In this document: positions 23,250 through 36,769 of the stretch, piece by piece
Layout of the letters: every line of letters begins with the position of its first letter
Position numbering within the stretch: position 1 is the stretch's first letter
NCBI GenBank assembly: GCA_026419785.1
Contig: JAODTK010005795.1
Location: 186,001-250,000, forward strand
DNA: 64,000 nucleotides
Reading direction: 5' to 3'
DNA from: Sclerodactyla briareus
Lineage: Eukaryota > Echinodermata > Holothuroidea > Dendrochirotida > Sclerodactylidae
Program-made: the position numbers and the translations under genes
Notes under the pieces: model-generated
Told to the model about the DNA's origin: nothing
What the model saw: the letters and a program-made list of their open reading frames with translations, nothing else
Database searches by the model: none

Positions 23250-26200
23250 TGACTGATAGATTCCTTAGCCTTTCGTAAAGAAATCAAAAAGGGTTGGCAT
23301 TATGTCAACATCTAAGTACATGCTGAAACCGCATAGCATGAGGAAAATACTGGAGTCTAGGTTATTCTTACACAATTTTGATGATGACGTCATCCGTTAA
23401 TTCTAAACCACATACAGTTAAAATTTTACCCAAATCGAATCGACAGAGTGAACTCTACAATCTTGGACAAAATACTTTGGGGACACCCCCGTTCCCCGTT
23501 CCATGTTGGTTGTCTGTCATAGGAATATCAGGAAAAACAACATTGCATGGGGGAAGGGGGGGGCGGAACTGGTGATATTGATCAGGAGTCCTGTATTCCT
23601 GAGACGCTTCAGATGAAATCCACATCGTTTTGGCCAGAGGTATGGGCTAAGTGTCCAACTATTTTGTCCAAGATTGTAGTAAATGTCATGGAAGTCAAGA
23701 ATTGAGAGAGTTGTACGGGCAAACAACTTCCATTCAAGACTCACTACATTGTGATTTTCACTTGTCAGTAGCGTAACGTCCAGGTAGTGGGTAGGATTTG
23801 ACCGTCATTGAAAGGTCAATGCAGCAAGACACACGAAAAAAGTTGCCAAAGTGAAAAGGAAATATTCATGTCTCTCCCCTCTAGTAATTTTGCTTAATTT
23901 CACTACGGAATTATATACATCATCTCCCATGAGATACAATTGTAAGATATAACTTAACCGGTAAAATCAGCGCGCATGAGAACTATGATCGGTAAGTTAC
24001 AATCCCTAAGAAAAAAATTGTTGTATTATATGAATCACAAAAATGATGGCATTAGATTACACAATTCGTGTAATAGAATTTGTAGGTATAATAGGTGTGC
24101 TGCACAATCGTACACGGAAGGTACTTGATATATTACAATGGAGGTCTGACCCCAACCCTGAAGGCAGTGACCAAACGTTGACTGGTAGGGCGAACTTCGC
24201 GCCAAAACGCCGCACCCCTTGAACGAATACGTGAGAATTATGAGATGTGACCCCACCCTACCCGGATGAATAGAGCATTATCTCTAACAAGAACGCAAAA
24301 TCTGCGTAGTGATTCCTTGCCTTTTTCGGCATGTTCCCCTCCACCAAGGTCGTGCATCACCATGATGATTAGCTATATCCAAAACCTGCAAGATATGTGT
24401 TGTCAACTCTAACCACAAAACAAAAAAAACGATCCAATCAGCAATCCACCTGGCAATTATTTACTAACCGCAAGAGATGCTTGTTGCTTCTGACCAACGC
24501 ACAAAAAGTCATCTGAGGAGAATTGAAGTAAAATACTGAAAAATAAACCTGGTAAGTAAGTGTATTTTGAAGTGTGAAGGTGTTAAAGTCAAGAGTCATA
24601 GCCAGTGAGGTCCAACCTTTGTCCTTAAGTGTGGGGAAGCCCCAGCGACACCGTAACACTGAGTCAGGAGACTGCAGCAAGGCTAAATGTTGAGGATCAC
24701 TTTAGCAAATCTATCACTCATAAGTGACTGGTTGTAGACAAAGTAGAGGATTGAATGAAGTGGCAGTCCTTTGAACGGACGACCAGCATCATCACAGCAT
24801 CAACAGATGTAAAAAAAAAAAAAAAAATCTCTTTTTTGGGGGTATATGTGGGGAAAGAGAGGTGCATACCGGCATATATATGGTCAATTGATCCCTCCAC
24901 TACCCTGGCAAGGTGATAGTCATTGTGGGTACATTCAGTTTCCAATAGAATGGTGTCTCACATGTTGTCTCTACAATGGTACCATATGTCGTTAATCACT
25001 AATGTGACTGAGGGGTAAGTCATTGCCAGTCATCCGTTTCAAATTTGCCTACAGCAGATTAGTCTGTGGTCTGTTAAAGTGACTGGGGGTTGTGTAACAA
25101 TTTTCATTATGTTTCAGGCACAAAAGTGAATGAGGGGTGAATCATTTTGTTGAGCCCACCTAAGTGTAATGACTCACCTTGTTCGGGGGACAAGGGGTGG
25201 TTCATTCATTGGACAAGTGCATAACTCTGTTGAAAAATAATTGTATCAATAACCATTTACCAGTCCATCACATATCGTATTGCCATTTTTCAGGGTGTGA
25301 AAATTTTCACAAGGTTCCAAATCACATATTCTCTCCTACCCAAAAAAATTGGTGGGGTTGGGGAATGTCTCTCAATTTGGCCCACCCCATGCAGCACCTC
25401 CCATAACAAATATATCGGTGAAGATAACAATACAAATCGATAAGAGAACAGACAGATCTTGCAATTTTCTAGTGTTATATATATTGTTGAGACATTTTGA
25501 ATTATGTGGGTTCAGTTAATGTTGAACCAGTATGACTTCTGGCCAATGTTTAAAATGTGATATCTGGGCAACACTTTTCCAAAAGTCACTGAGTGCCTGT
25601 TCAACACAGATAGAGAGGCACGGGGAGGGGAAGAGTAGAAAGAAAGAGAGGATATTTAATATACCCAACCCCCTATCCATTTCTGCCTAGGGTACACGGT
25701 AATGCCCTCACTTTTGGCTCAATAGCGAAAAATGCCACAAATGTTGTGCCCTTCCCCACTATCCAGAAGCTTCCTTGACCCTTGCTATCTTCTTCCATCT
25801 TCTTCCCACCTTCCTTCCCCTCCCTTCCTCCTCCGCAACTCACACCCCTCTCACTGCTTCTACCCACACCACCGTTAATCCCCACATTAGGGCTTGCCTA
25901 TGAATCACAGTTAATATTACCCAATAGTCAGTCCTGCCTGTCAAGAAATTTACAATCCTGGAAGTGTGCTTTTTGCAGCATAAAGGAATGTTAACGTTCA
26001 ATGTAAACAATCGGATAATCTGTAGACTGATGCATGCAGACCATACTTGGATTACACACTCTCAATCTTCTGAGCATTGCCAGTGCCCAGGTACCATTTC
26101 CACACTGAATGTTCGGACAGGTAGTCCCAAAAGTTTATTGTGTTTACTCAGTCCACCACACAACTTGAGAGATTGAAAAATCCTTTGGGATTGGGACCAA

Positions 26201-26500
26201 CCTTGACCAGCCAAACTAAGGGCTCCATTAAGTATACACACACAATGCAGGCAGGGTTTGAAGAGATTATGGCTGGGCCACATACGTGTTCTAATTGAAT
26301 TCAGCTGGACTTTTCCTGGTGTGCATTTTCTGCTGTAATTAACTAGTTAAAGTGGAAATTTGAAGATCATGCTCAAACCGTTTTCAATAATGTCAACGCA
26401 AAACAAACTTGGCATTTCCCCCCTCGAGTAACTATACTATAGGCCCTAGAAAAATTGCCAGTTTCCCCCCCCCCCCCCTCTCCTCCCTCTCCCGCCCTCC
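23250..26500. other. No supported gene
   Basis: There are no recognisable exons. It contains an A-run of 17 at 24810-24827, three weakly similar 'GTGACTGAGGGGT' blocks at 25000-25190 and a pyrimidine-rich tract at 25780-25870. Open frames of 70-80 codons occur but resemble nothing. Confidence 0.4.
26456..26490 (-). repeat. C-run / pyrimidine tract
   Basis: About 14 C followed by CT-rich sequence, at the left edge of the duplicated block 26540-27410. Confidence 0.85.
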
Positions 26501-26539
26501 CATGGATATCCATGGTTACTATCCCAATTTTGTTTTTGG

Positions 26540-27410
26540 GGTACTTCCCGAAACAATTCCACTGGGCATAATGTAAATATAACACTAAATGAGAGGAGTA
26601 TTTGCACGAAAGTCGTTTCTGCCTTGCAATTGGGAAATGGTGGGTCCAATTAATCCAAGTGATGCAGGCTTTTCCAAAAGTGGTTACAGATTTTTTTCAA
26701 TTTTTTTCATAAGCTTCCTATGAAACCTGGGAGGGGGGGGGGGTGCATGCAATCAAAATTTGTCCACCCCCCAGCCCGTAGCAACACACTACTGATCAGG
26801 AGGTACATGTAGGCGGGTCACTGGTGCAGTCCATATTCAAACATATCAGGAAAATAATAATAAAATGATATTTCCAAAGAATTTTGTAACTGTTCTTCAA
26901 TTGGGGAAAATTTTTGTAATGGGGAGGGGGGGGGGAGTGGAAGCAACCCGATGTTTGAAGGTGGCACACAACCCCCCAAAAACGCTGTATAAGCAAATAT
27001 AACACCCATGAGATGAAGTATAACGCAATAAGAGGCGTTTTTTGCCTTGCAATTAGGAATTGTGTCATAATTCAGTGATGGCAGGCTCCACTATGGCTAC
27101 AATTTTTCAATTTCATAGCTCATATACACCTGGTGGGGGGGGGGTCGTGCAAGACCCAATTTGCCCACCCCCACCGTAGCACACACCACTAACTGATCAG
27201 GGGTTACATATAGGCTGGTCACTGGTTCTATTCCAATACTCAAACATATCAGGAATAATAATAATATGATAATTCAAGAATTTTTACTGTCATTCACTGG
27301 GTGAAATATTTGGTGGTAGTTCAATACTCAAACACATCAGGATCACAATAAATGACAATTCAGAAATTAGTACTGTTTCCCCCCCCCCCCCCCCCCCCCC
27401 CCCCCCACCC
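26540..27410 (+). repeat. Two-copy tandem duplication, period about 416 bp
   Basis: TGCCTTGCAATTGGGAA and GATGCAGGC (26622, 26661) recur as TGCCTTGCAATTAGGAA and GATGGCAGGC (27041, 27077). ACACACTACTGATCAGG, the GGTCACTGG block and the 'CAAACATATCAGGAA(AATAAT)' block also recur. Each copy carries a G-run (26733, 27133). A half-copy with 'CAAACACATCAGG' follows at 27330. Confidence 0.75.
27379..27406 (+). repeat. C homopolymer, about 28 bases
   Basis: An uninterrupted C-run. The minus strand has strong potential to form G-quadruplexes. Its true length is uncertain. Confidence 0.9.
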
Positions 27411-27479
27411 CCGTCACTGGGGAAATATGTTTGGTTGGCTATATGCTTGTTCTCACTCTGTACAAGGAATCGTTGCAGA

Positions 27480-28110
27480 GACATGAGGATTGTCCTTTGG
27501 TTACGGTAACCTGAAGTGACCTCGACTGATACAAAAACAAGAGTGTTAATCTTCATCATGTGTACAATCCACACACTTAATTTAAATCTTATGATACTTG
27601 CATCAATTAGATATCATGCTGACGAGCAGATGTCAAATGCAAATCCAATCCACATTTCGGTGTTTTTGCTGTCTTGACCTTCCACATTCATTGAGATAGC
27701 TTGTGATAGATATCGTAGTATGGAGTGTCATTGACTTTTTGTTTGTCTTAACAAGATCATCTGCCGTCACAAAAAACATGCAAAACCGCGACCAGGTCAA
27801 AGTCAATGAAGGTCGAAAGTCAATGAGGTCAAAATCGGTCACCCAGACGAACGAAACTTTTAATTACGACAGTCCTCCAAACTGTCTCGTTGCCGAGATA
27901 TAGGACATCCTATGGTGACCTTGAATGACCTTGACCTGACACAAAAAACATGGCTATCCTCACTATACATGCTACCCACATGCCCAATTTGAATCTGGTA
28001 CGAGCTTCCTGTCGTTAGCGACATCGTGTTAACAAGGGGTTGTCAACACACACACACGCACTACAACACCACACAACACACACCACACATACGCACGGTG
28101 CATGACTGCA
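27480..28110 (+). repeat. Diverged relative of repeat T with CA tail
   Basis: It contains GGTGACCTTGAATGACCTTGACCTGACAC, ACATGCCCAATTTGAATC and CATCGTGTTAACAAGGGG, then a CACACA/ACAACA tail at 28045-28100, the same order as the end of the 22-23.2 kb array. Confidence 0.6.
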
Positions 28111-28179
28111 ATAGATCCTGTTGCCTTCTCAAGATCAAAAACTGCCCGCCGATAATATACGATATGGCGCCCCAACCTA

Positions 28180-28335
28180 AGCTTATTATACGGGATCCGG
28201 AAGGTGAAAGACAACATCCGTCGTCAGCAGAGCTCCCAAGATTCGTACCCCGCACCCGGCGATGCGGAACCCTCCCCAGATCATGGGAAGCGGACTGCCA
28301 GACCTGTTTGCGGGCTACAATATTATGCCGTTCTA
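28180..28335 (-). repeat. tRNA-like SINE head or tRNA pseudogene
   Basis: On the minus strand CAGTCCGCTTCCCATGATC is followed by GGGTGCGGGGTACGAATCTT. The latter is one change from a pol III B box. The spacing suits a tRNA head, but the stems do not close properly, so a functional tRNA is unlikely. Confidence 0.4.
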
Positions 28336-28890
28336 GAATATCAACAGCAACCTGAATAACGTGCCTATTCAACTCTTACTAAAATAAAATCACACACTTC
28401 AAACCGGAGCGAAAAAAAATTGGTATCTCTCTCTATTCAATCAACATACTCAGCTAGCAAAGGCTCGTGATGCAAGTTAGTTTATTTCCCATGCCAACCT
28501 GCAATGACTAGATATATTTCCACGAACTTTAGCCTGATTACGATTAACAATTAAAATATAAACCAATTTTGTTTGGATTAATCTGTTGGAAATGTATTGT
28601 TCGCATCGACATTCCAAACATGTTATTCAAGAGATAACATAAAGCCCATTGTAACTTTCGCGTACAATTTCCTATATTAATAAGTCAATAACAACCTGAA
28701 TGAATGTGCGGGATTCAAACTCCTTCTAGAAGCAAATCACACACACAGAAAAAAAAAAAAAAAAAAACATAACATGGAAATTAATTGTCAGTTCAAGTAA
28801 TTTTGCTCGAGTTATTTATTGCCACACCAACCTGCAATGGCTGAAATATATCCAAGAAATTTGGTATAATTACGATTACAAGAAAATGAA
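28335..28890 (+). repeat. Two-copy tandem duplication, period about 340 bp
   Basis: AACAGCAACCTGAATAACGTGC (28343) and CCAACCTGCAATGACTAGATATAT (28493) recur as AATAACAACCTGAATGAATGTGC (28685) and CCAACCTGCAATGGCTGAAATATAT (28828). The second copy has an A-run of about 19 at 28750. Confidence 0.65.
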
Positions 28891-29370
28891 TGCAATTGTT
28901 TGAATGCTATATAATTTATATCCCCACTTCGGGGATATTATGGTTTTGCTCCGCCGTCTCGGCTGGTCCCGCCGCGCCGCGTCTGCGTCCGCCGCGTTTC
29001 TTGTTAGCCAATAAACTCTCCAACACTTTGTCCGTTTGAGCAGACAATTGGCACACATGTCCGCTTTAGTGAAATCTCGGATGATTCAAAAGTGGGCGTC
29101 GCCACATTAGCGGGGTCCGCTAATTTGCATAATTTTCGAGAATTGAAGATTTTTCCCCGTTTAGCGCAATAACCTCCCAAAACTGTGTCCGTTTGAGCAG
29201 ACAATTGGCACACATGTCCGCCATAGTGAAATCTCAGGAGGGTTCTCAAGTGGATGTCGCCGCACTGCAGGGTAAAGCTAATTTGCCATAATTTGCGCAA
29301 TTTGCAAAAGTTGGTCGGATTTCCACAACACTTGGTAGGTGGGGACTATGTTCGGTCCCGAAAAAAGCGA

Positions 29371-29396
29371 AGGTCATTTCAGGTCACCAGAGGTCA
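29371..29396 (+). promoter_or_regulatory. Triple AGGTCA direct repeat (two DR4)
   Basis: AGGTCA occurs at 29371, 29381 and 29391, so two overlapping DR4 arrangements. It lies inside repeat H; weaker versions occur near 29479 and 29787. Binding is inference. Confidence 0.4.
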
Positions 29397-29653
29397 AATT
29401 CACGCCAGTTACAAGAGTTTGTCGAATTTCCACTACTTGGTGGGAGGGGGGGACTTGTTTGGTCCCGAAAAAGAGTGAAGGTCCTTTGCAAGGTCACCAG
29501 ATGTCAAATTACGCTATTCCGAAAGTTGTTTGGATTTCAACGACACTTGGTAAGTGTGGACGGATGTTTGGTCCCTAAAAGGGAGGACAATTTTCGGTGG
29601 TCATCAGAGGTCGAAAGTCACGCTAATAGCCCATTGTGTGCATTTTTTCGAAC

Positions 29654-29668
29654 GGGGTGGGGGGGGGT

Positions 29669-29709
<41 letters not shown>
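29654..29709 (+). repeat. Long G tract
   Basis: About 55 bases almost entirely G, with two T interruptions near the start, inside repeat H. It could form G-quadruplexes, and its length is likely unstable or misassembled. Confidence 0.9.
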
Positions 29710-29710
<1 letters not shown>

Positions 29711-29844
29711 GTTGGTCTGATTTCCACGACACTGGTGTAGTTGGGGATCTGCACCTTGGTCCCAAACGAAGTGAAGGTTTATTTTCAAGGTCACCAGAGG
29801 TAAAATTACGGGATTAATCAAAAGTTTGTCCGATTTAAACGAAT

Positions 29845-29935
29845 TTGGTAGGTGAAATGTAAAAGCGCTTTGAGACTACACTCGCGGTTTAAATTGCACT
29901 ATATAAAAGCTAGTCATTATCATTATTATTCATAA
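29845..29935 (+). mobile_element. LINE/SINE 3' tail
   Basis: AAGCGCTTTGAGACTACACT...GCACTATATAAAAGC followed by an ATT/CATT repeat. It resembles the 3' terminus at 17130-17177 (AGCGCTATACAAATGC and ATT repeats). No coding part is visible upstream, so this is a short terminal fragment. Confidence 0.5.
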
Positions 29936-29949
29936 TGCCACCACATTGC

Positions 29950-30880
29950 AACTATATAACCATCTTCACCAACTGCTCGCGAGGTGGAGATATACACGTG
30001 CGGTTTAACCGCCAGCATGTGTTAGTTGTCAATTGTATTGTTACATAACATTCTCAACGTTCCATTCAGCAATAAAGCGCGGTTGTAAGACTGTTATCGA
30101 GGAATAAACCGTCGAGACTCAAAATTCAGCACACTCGGGATAACGAACCGAGGCAAAGGTGGTCGGTGTTCAGCTCCCTGTGGTTTCAAGACTGTTTATT
30201 GCACGATGACAATCTAAATGAGATTCTCTCATGACATTTTTTATGTAATATATTTTAAAAAGTCCAGTGAACGGTAGTGCGTTTCATCATAGAGCGAGTC
30301 TATCAATGAGGAGGTTTTGGTGTTGTAACTTCTGCCATGGTGGAGTCGCGCTACTCAAGGTCCGGGTAGCCGTAGACCATGAGGCTATTTTATAACTTGT
30401 GGAGGCTTTAAGACCCCGTATTCTGTGACCTTTGAAAGTGATAGGCGCACAATCGTCTTGTTTAAATAAAAAAAAAAAAACAAAAATCGTGGGGGAAACA
30501 CATTCAGTTTGTTCCTCTCTATCTGGTTGATTTTCTTTTAGCGATATGCCCCGACGCAACCCTTCGTTGCTTCATAGTTTTTCCACCTCATTCAGAATGC
30601 AATATCCTGACATCTTTAGTGAGTGTTACCTCTTTTCAATCCAACAATACATAGGCCGAGACCACGCACCGACGTATTAGGTAGTTTCTCTCATATAAAT
30701 AGTACGATTATTGCCGGAAGCCCCACTGTTCATTACGAGGCAAAAAACCACAACATAAGTAATTCGAAATTACAACTCGATGGCCTGCAAAACACCATCT
30801 AGCCTGACAAATAACACCACGGATAAATTGTTAAATAATGTGAAGCTTGAACTACGAACAGCGTTTCATGTATTCAAATG
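29950..30880. other. No supported gene
   Basis: Nothing recognisable was found except an A-run of 12 at 30469-30480. Confidence 0.4.
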
Positions 30881-30889
30881 AAATCAGGA

Positions 30890-31850
30890 AATCAACTGTC
30901 ATATCCCTCAGTATCCTACTTCTATTAGTCATGTATAATATTTAGTTTATCGGGAGCACTTGTTTTTAGATTAATCTTGAACTTCATTTGTTACAAAATC
31001 ACAGCTTTGTAAGATAGGTGAGATTGTTTCATTTGACCCCAACTCGTCTAGTATATCAGGGACCAACTTCATGCGTATCCACCTATTTGATATATATTAT
31101 AATAACTCGTCTTGCCATATCTTTCCCAACGAATGAGCATCCATTTTTGCCTCGAACAAGTGCAAGACTACCAGTCGGTAAACCCACTTGATTGTAGCCA
31201 AATTCAGCTTCATGTCATTGACAATCCCTCTTCCATAACTGTCATATCCCTCCCATATCCTACATTCCATGATCATGGAATAATATTGAGTTTGTTATCG
31301 AAGCCCTTGTTTCTTGTCCATTCCGTATTGTTTTTAGATTACTCTGACGTTGTTCAAGAATGCACAACTTTTTGTAGATAGGTGTGAAGTGTTTCAGTTG
31401 AACCCAAACTCCTCTATTATATTAGATGGACCAACTTCATGCTATCATGACCCCCTATTTGATTATATAATAACTCCTCCTTGCCATAATCTTTCACAAC
31501 GAATGGGCATTCCACTTTACCCCGAAAAAGTGCATGACTAGCAGTTCGTGAACCCACTTGAATAGGTAGCTTGAATTTTTTCATGCCATTGTCAATCCTG
31601 TCCTTCCACAACTGTCATATCTCTTCGATATTCTACATTCTATCATCATGTATATAATATTTAGTTTGTTAGCGGAATCCTTGTTCCTGTCCATTCGTAC
31701 TGTTTTTTAGATTAATCTAGGACTTCTTTTTGTATCAAGAACGCACATACTGTCGTGGGCTAGGTGAGAAGTTTTCAGTCGAACCCCAACTATATATTAA
31801 CTCTTCCTTGCCATAATCTTCACAACGAATTGGCTTTCCAACTTTATTCG
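30890..31850 (+). repeat. Tandem repeat, period about 330-370 bp
   Basis: CTTGCCATATCTTTCCCAAC (31113), CTTGCCATAATCTTTCACAAC (31481) and CTTGCCATAATCTTCACAAC (31808) mark three units. Other shared blocks are ACTGTCATATCYCT, 'TTTAGTTTGTTA', 'TTTTTAGATTAATCT' and 'CCAACTTCATGC'. The first unit is incomplete at its left end. Confidence 0.75.
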
Positions 31851-31999
31851 TCATTTTTATATATGTATAGATTATTTTTTTACTTTTATCTTTACCAGAA
31901 ACAGCCACATACTTCTTGACCAATTTTTTTACAGATATAAAAAAAAATATATGTTTTAATACAATGTTGGATGTTATTGAATGATGTCTTCATATTCCT

Positions 32000-33130
<1,131 letters not shown>

Positions 33131-33139
33131 TCAGTAAGT

Positions 33140-34140
33140 ATATATATACTTATTACATGGCACTTATTCCCATTTCTGATTTTCAATTCCTATTAATTTT
33201 TCAAGGATGGGTTGAGAAGGCAAATGTTTCTAATTAATGATCTATTCTCTTGATGTTCCATACTTACTGCCTTTTTCTAGGGTTATTTTTTGTAGGGGTT
33301 ATACCAGAGCCCTAAGAGACTACTCTAAATTGACTTTTACTCTAAAATTCGAAAATTCTGAAGGATACCGCACACTTGCCTGTCCATGCCACCACGACAT
33401 TGCAGTACTGGCTGCATCGCAATAACCTTCACTTCTGTCTTTGGGGGTGGAGGGGTGGAAGGTGATTTGCCTTTTTTCTTCTTCTTATAGGGGTGGCGCG
33501 TGTGTTTTTCAGATAGTTGTAATTTTCTTAGCATAATTCCCTCTAAATCATCATATTAGTGTCACAATATTGCACATTTTATGGTGGGGGTCATCTCCTT
33601 CATGGAGTTGCCTATTCGCAATTTAATCTCCCTTCCACTTTGTAGCACTCATGTCCTAAAAACTACAATTCGCTCAGGCTGACCACACTATATGATGCAG
33701 TATGCAAGGGAAGTTGTAACTCGTCCCTCAACAGACTCCTTCAGCTATTTGTTAATAGCATCGAGGTGCCTTTTTGTTATTAATTCTGACAGTGTCTCCA
33801 AACTGGTTAGTCGAGGTCAAAACATTTTTGCCTTGAAATTGAGTGGACTTGTGAATGAGTGCATAAAACTGTAATTGGGGACGCATATTAGTGTGTGGGG
33901 GAAATTACTGGGGAGGGTGGAGGGTTGCAGGCTAATGGGGACGTAACCCAGTATGGGGAAATAGAGAGTTATCAGTAGATCAATCGATTTATAGGGGTTT
34001 ACTAGTGGAATTTAGGTTTTTTCAAGATTTGAATTTGGGATCATTGAAAAGGGGTTGGTGATGGGGAGGATTGGCAGGCTGAATTGGGTAACAACCCAGT
34101 ATGGTAAATAAAGAGAATACAGAAATTCGAATTTGAATTC
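33140..34140. other. No supported gene
   Basis: Mostly unique-looking sequence. Two 'ATGGGGACGTAACCCAGTATGG'-like segments near 33937 and 34083 suggest an old tandem duplication of about 145 bp at 33900-34110. Confidence 0.4.
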
Positions 34141-34149
34141 ACATTTGGG

Positions 34150-35480
34150 ATTGTGCTCCATGACCCCGACATTAGCACTGACCCGGCTTCAAAATATGTA
34201 AAGCATTTGCATGATTTAACATGATGGCCCTAGGACAAACATTGGACCTTCAGCCAGAAGCTTCTGAACACCCTGAGCGACCACTAACCAAGGACATTAC
34301 ATATAAGAAAACCCATTGGAACTTGAGATGATCAAGTACTAATGTGTTTAATTCCCGGGATCCAAGGGGACCTGATCACAAGTTCCTGAACACCCCAAGG
34401 TTCGACTGTTAGAAAATCATCCGTACCGACTACCGATGTCAGTACTGGCATCAAAAACTGAAGAGGGAAGCATTTTGCGGATTCCACCCCATGATGGGCT
34501 CTCAGGCCCACATGGCCTTGGGTCCCAAATCCTGGCACATGAAGGTATGGCTGGTTTAGACGCGGGCCTTATGACAGAATGGCATGGTGCAACTAGATTG
34601 TAGGAAAATACTACTATATTTCACCAGTAGTTTCATATGATGGGCCTAGGGCCGCAAACTGGGCCTTGGGCCCTAAATTCTGGACGAGCCACCAAAAATC
34701 CCGCTACTGACCGACGTTATTTATATTTGTAACGTTGAAGAACCGCACCATTGAGCTTGTGGGGCCGGGGGGTTTTTTGGGGTGGGAGGGAGATGCATTT
34801 CGAACACCATTGTGTGAAGTATTATAAAATGGGCCCTCGGGCCCGAGTCAGACCTTGGAAAGAAAATCTCAACACCCAAAAGTATGTCTATCAGAACATC
34901 ATTATGACGAAAATCAGCCACTGCTGCACAACTGAATTTCGTAGGAGATACAAGATTTTGACATATTTCATATAAGGGCCTTGGGCCCAAAAAGGGTCCT
35001 GAGCCCAAAATTCCCGAACCACCCCCGGAGCCCTCTACCCAAGGGGACCATTACATGTAACCTAGAAGACATCAAATGAATCATGTGGAGGAGATGCATT
35101 GCAAGTTTACATTGTGTGAAATTTCATAAAAAGGCCCTGGGGCCCGAGTGGGCCTGGACAAAAATCCGAACACCCCGAAGGTACGGTGGTTAGACCATCA
35201 GAATGAATGAACATCAGCACTGTGCATTAAAAAATTTGTAGGAGGAGATACATTTTGAAATTTTACACATAATGGCCTATATTGCCCTTTAATGGGTTTG
35301 ACCTTGACCTTCACATGATCAAACATGTCCCAGGGTCACTGAAACATGTGTCAAAGTTTGGTCGACATCCATCACGAAGACTGTGTGGGAGCCAGCCAAA
35401 AAGGCAATTGTTACACCAACTGGCTAGATAGATAGATCGAAGATGACATGCAGATTCCAATAGCTAAACCAGCATAGCTG
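34150..35480 (+). repeat. GGGCC-rich tandem repeat, period about 310 bp
   Basis: Units share 'CCTTGGGCCC', 'TTCCTGAACACCCC...AGG', 'RTTAGA..ATCA', 'GGAGGAGATGCATTTTG' and 'TGTGTGAAATTTCATAAAATGGGCC'. Clear copies begin near 34500, 34820 and 35130. It ends in TTTGACCTTGACCTTC and a GATAGATAGATCG tail near 35425. A related fragment at 37600-37800 ends in GACAGACAGACAG. Confidence 0.65.
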
Positions 35481-35489
35481 GTTGAGCTA

Positions 35490-36100
35490 AAAATGAGGAG
35501 GCGCTATTCAATGCGTGTACATTGTGAAAAACATTTTGTTAACTCTCTATCAGCGAATTTCTTCTACCATGCATAGACCCCCACTAGCTCTCCATCGCAG
35601 GCATTGGGCGTACGAATGGGGAGGGGTGTGGCTTTATTTAGAAGAAGAACAAAAGTTAAACCATGCAGGAGTTTGAGAAAGAATAATTGCGAAAAAAGGG
35701 CTGAATGCATAGGAGGTCGGTGCGGCACATATTCAATCCTCAAAACGCGATCTTTATTGTGGGCAATTCAGAATTCGGTTTCTACTGGTACCTTCGGAAA
35801 TTCAAAAGGGTATCACTGTACCATCTTTGAATGTGACTACACAACTAATACGCTAAGGCCAAACTAAGGAAAAACTACTATCAAGATGGGTCAGTGTTTA
35901 CAGGCTGGATTTCGACTTATGAACTCGTGTAATCATCTATCACAATTATATTAGTAATAATAGTTGTCATTAATAAAGTGCGCTGCAGGTATCCATTGCC
36001 GAGACATTGTTCAAATGCGCTCCCCGAAGAAAGTCCGCTGAGATGACTTCAGGAACAGGATGGTCTGAGAGAACTCTCGTGATATTCCCCAAATTGTTTG
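35490..36100. other. No supported gene
   Basis: A plus-strand open frame of 87 codons at 35604-35867 has no recognisable similarity or exon structure. Confidence 0.35.
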
Positions 36101-36109
36101 ACGTCGCAG

Positions 36110-36665
36110 GTTGAGGAGGTTGGAATCGAGTTATCGTGGTAATGAGCTGAAATTAGCCAAATCATCAAATTCTATAATCCCCTATCCTACAGAATGATCC
36201 CTATAGTCTCCACCAAACAATAGGGCCGTAATGTACTCCCATAAGAATGCTACACTCCAAAATTTCAACTCGATATGACTTACCGTGCATAAGAAATTTT
36301 TCAGGTCAGCATCTGTGAAATTAAGTGAACCGTGACCTGACTGAAAAACACAAGGATTCAGTATCAGCGCGGGGAGCACACATACCAAGTCGGAGCTTCA
36401 TCCATCCAGGTGAGGTCGAGTTTTCAGTCAACGAGCTGACATTTGTTCCAAATATTTCAATGTTCACTATTTCCAATTTTTACACAAGGGGACACTCATT
36501 GTGTACCATTTAGGAAACCTACACACTAATTGGAGCATTAATGGTGCTGTTCTCGACCTGCAGGAATGAATCCATGACGAAGTAAAATTATGTGTTAAAT
36601 GCTCGAGTCTGAGGCCAGCAGACAGTTTCAAACAATACCAATTAGTCCCTGTAACAACCGTTGAC
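36110..36665 (+). repeat. Diverged relative of repeat T
   Basis: Contains GAGTTATCGTGGTAATGAGCTG, CACCAAACAATAGGGCCGTAATGTACTCCCATAAGAA (landmark only), 'CGTGACCTGACTGAAAAAC' and 'CACACATACCAAGTCGGAGC' in the order seen at 22-23 kb. Confidence 0.6.
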
Positions 36666-36769
36666 ATTGATCTTCATTGACCAAAAATGTTCAGCAGTCA
36701 ACGAATATCGCTACTCAGTTTGGACAACATCAATTGGAGAATAATCAATTGAGAGAGGAGGCATTTCAG

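Larger units (their letters stand above)
28918..29830 (+). repeat. Repeat H copy 1: hairpin, GC block and AGGTCA units
   Basis: The left edge is a perfect hairpin (ATATCCCC at 28918-28925, GGGGATAT at 28931-28938), followed by ATTATGGTTTTG, a CCGCCG-rich block, and then 'ACTTTGTCCGTTTGAGCAGACAATTGGCACACATGTCCGC', given here only as a landmark, at 29024 and again at 29183. After that come several units of 'TTTCCACRACACTTGGTRGG...GGTCCCRAAAAA...AAGGTCACCAGAGGTCAAA'. The whole order recurs at 61.04-61.64 kb in the same orientation. No protein is encoded. It is probably a non-autonomous mobile element with internal tandem units. Confidence 0.7.

Noticed and set aside
28029..28372. Open frames of about 100 codons on both strands
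   Set aside because: They lie across a CA tail and a tRNA-like repeat.
29554..29817. Gly-rich and Pro-rich open frames
   Set aside because: Translations of the long G tract.
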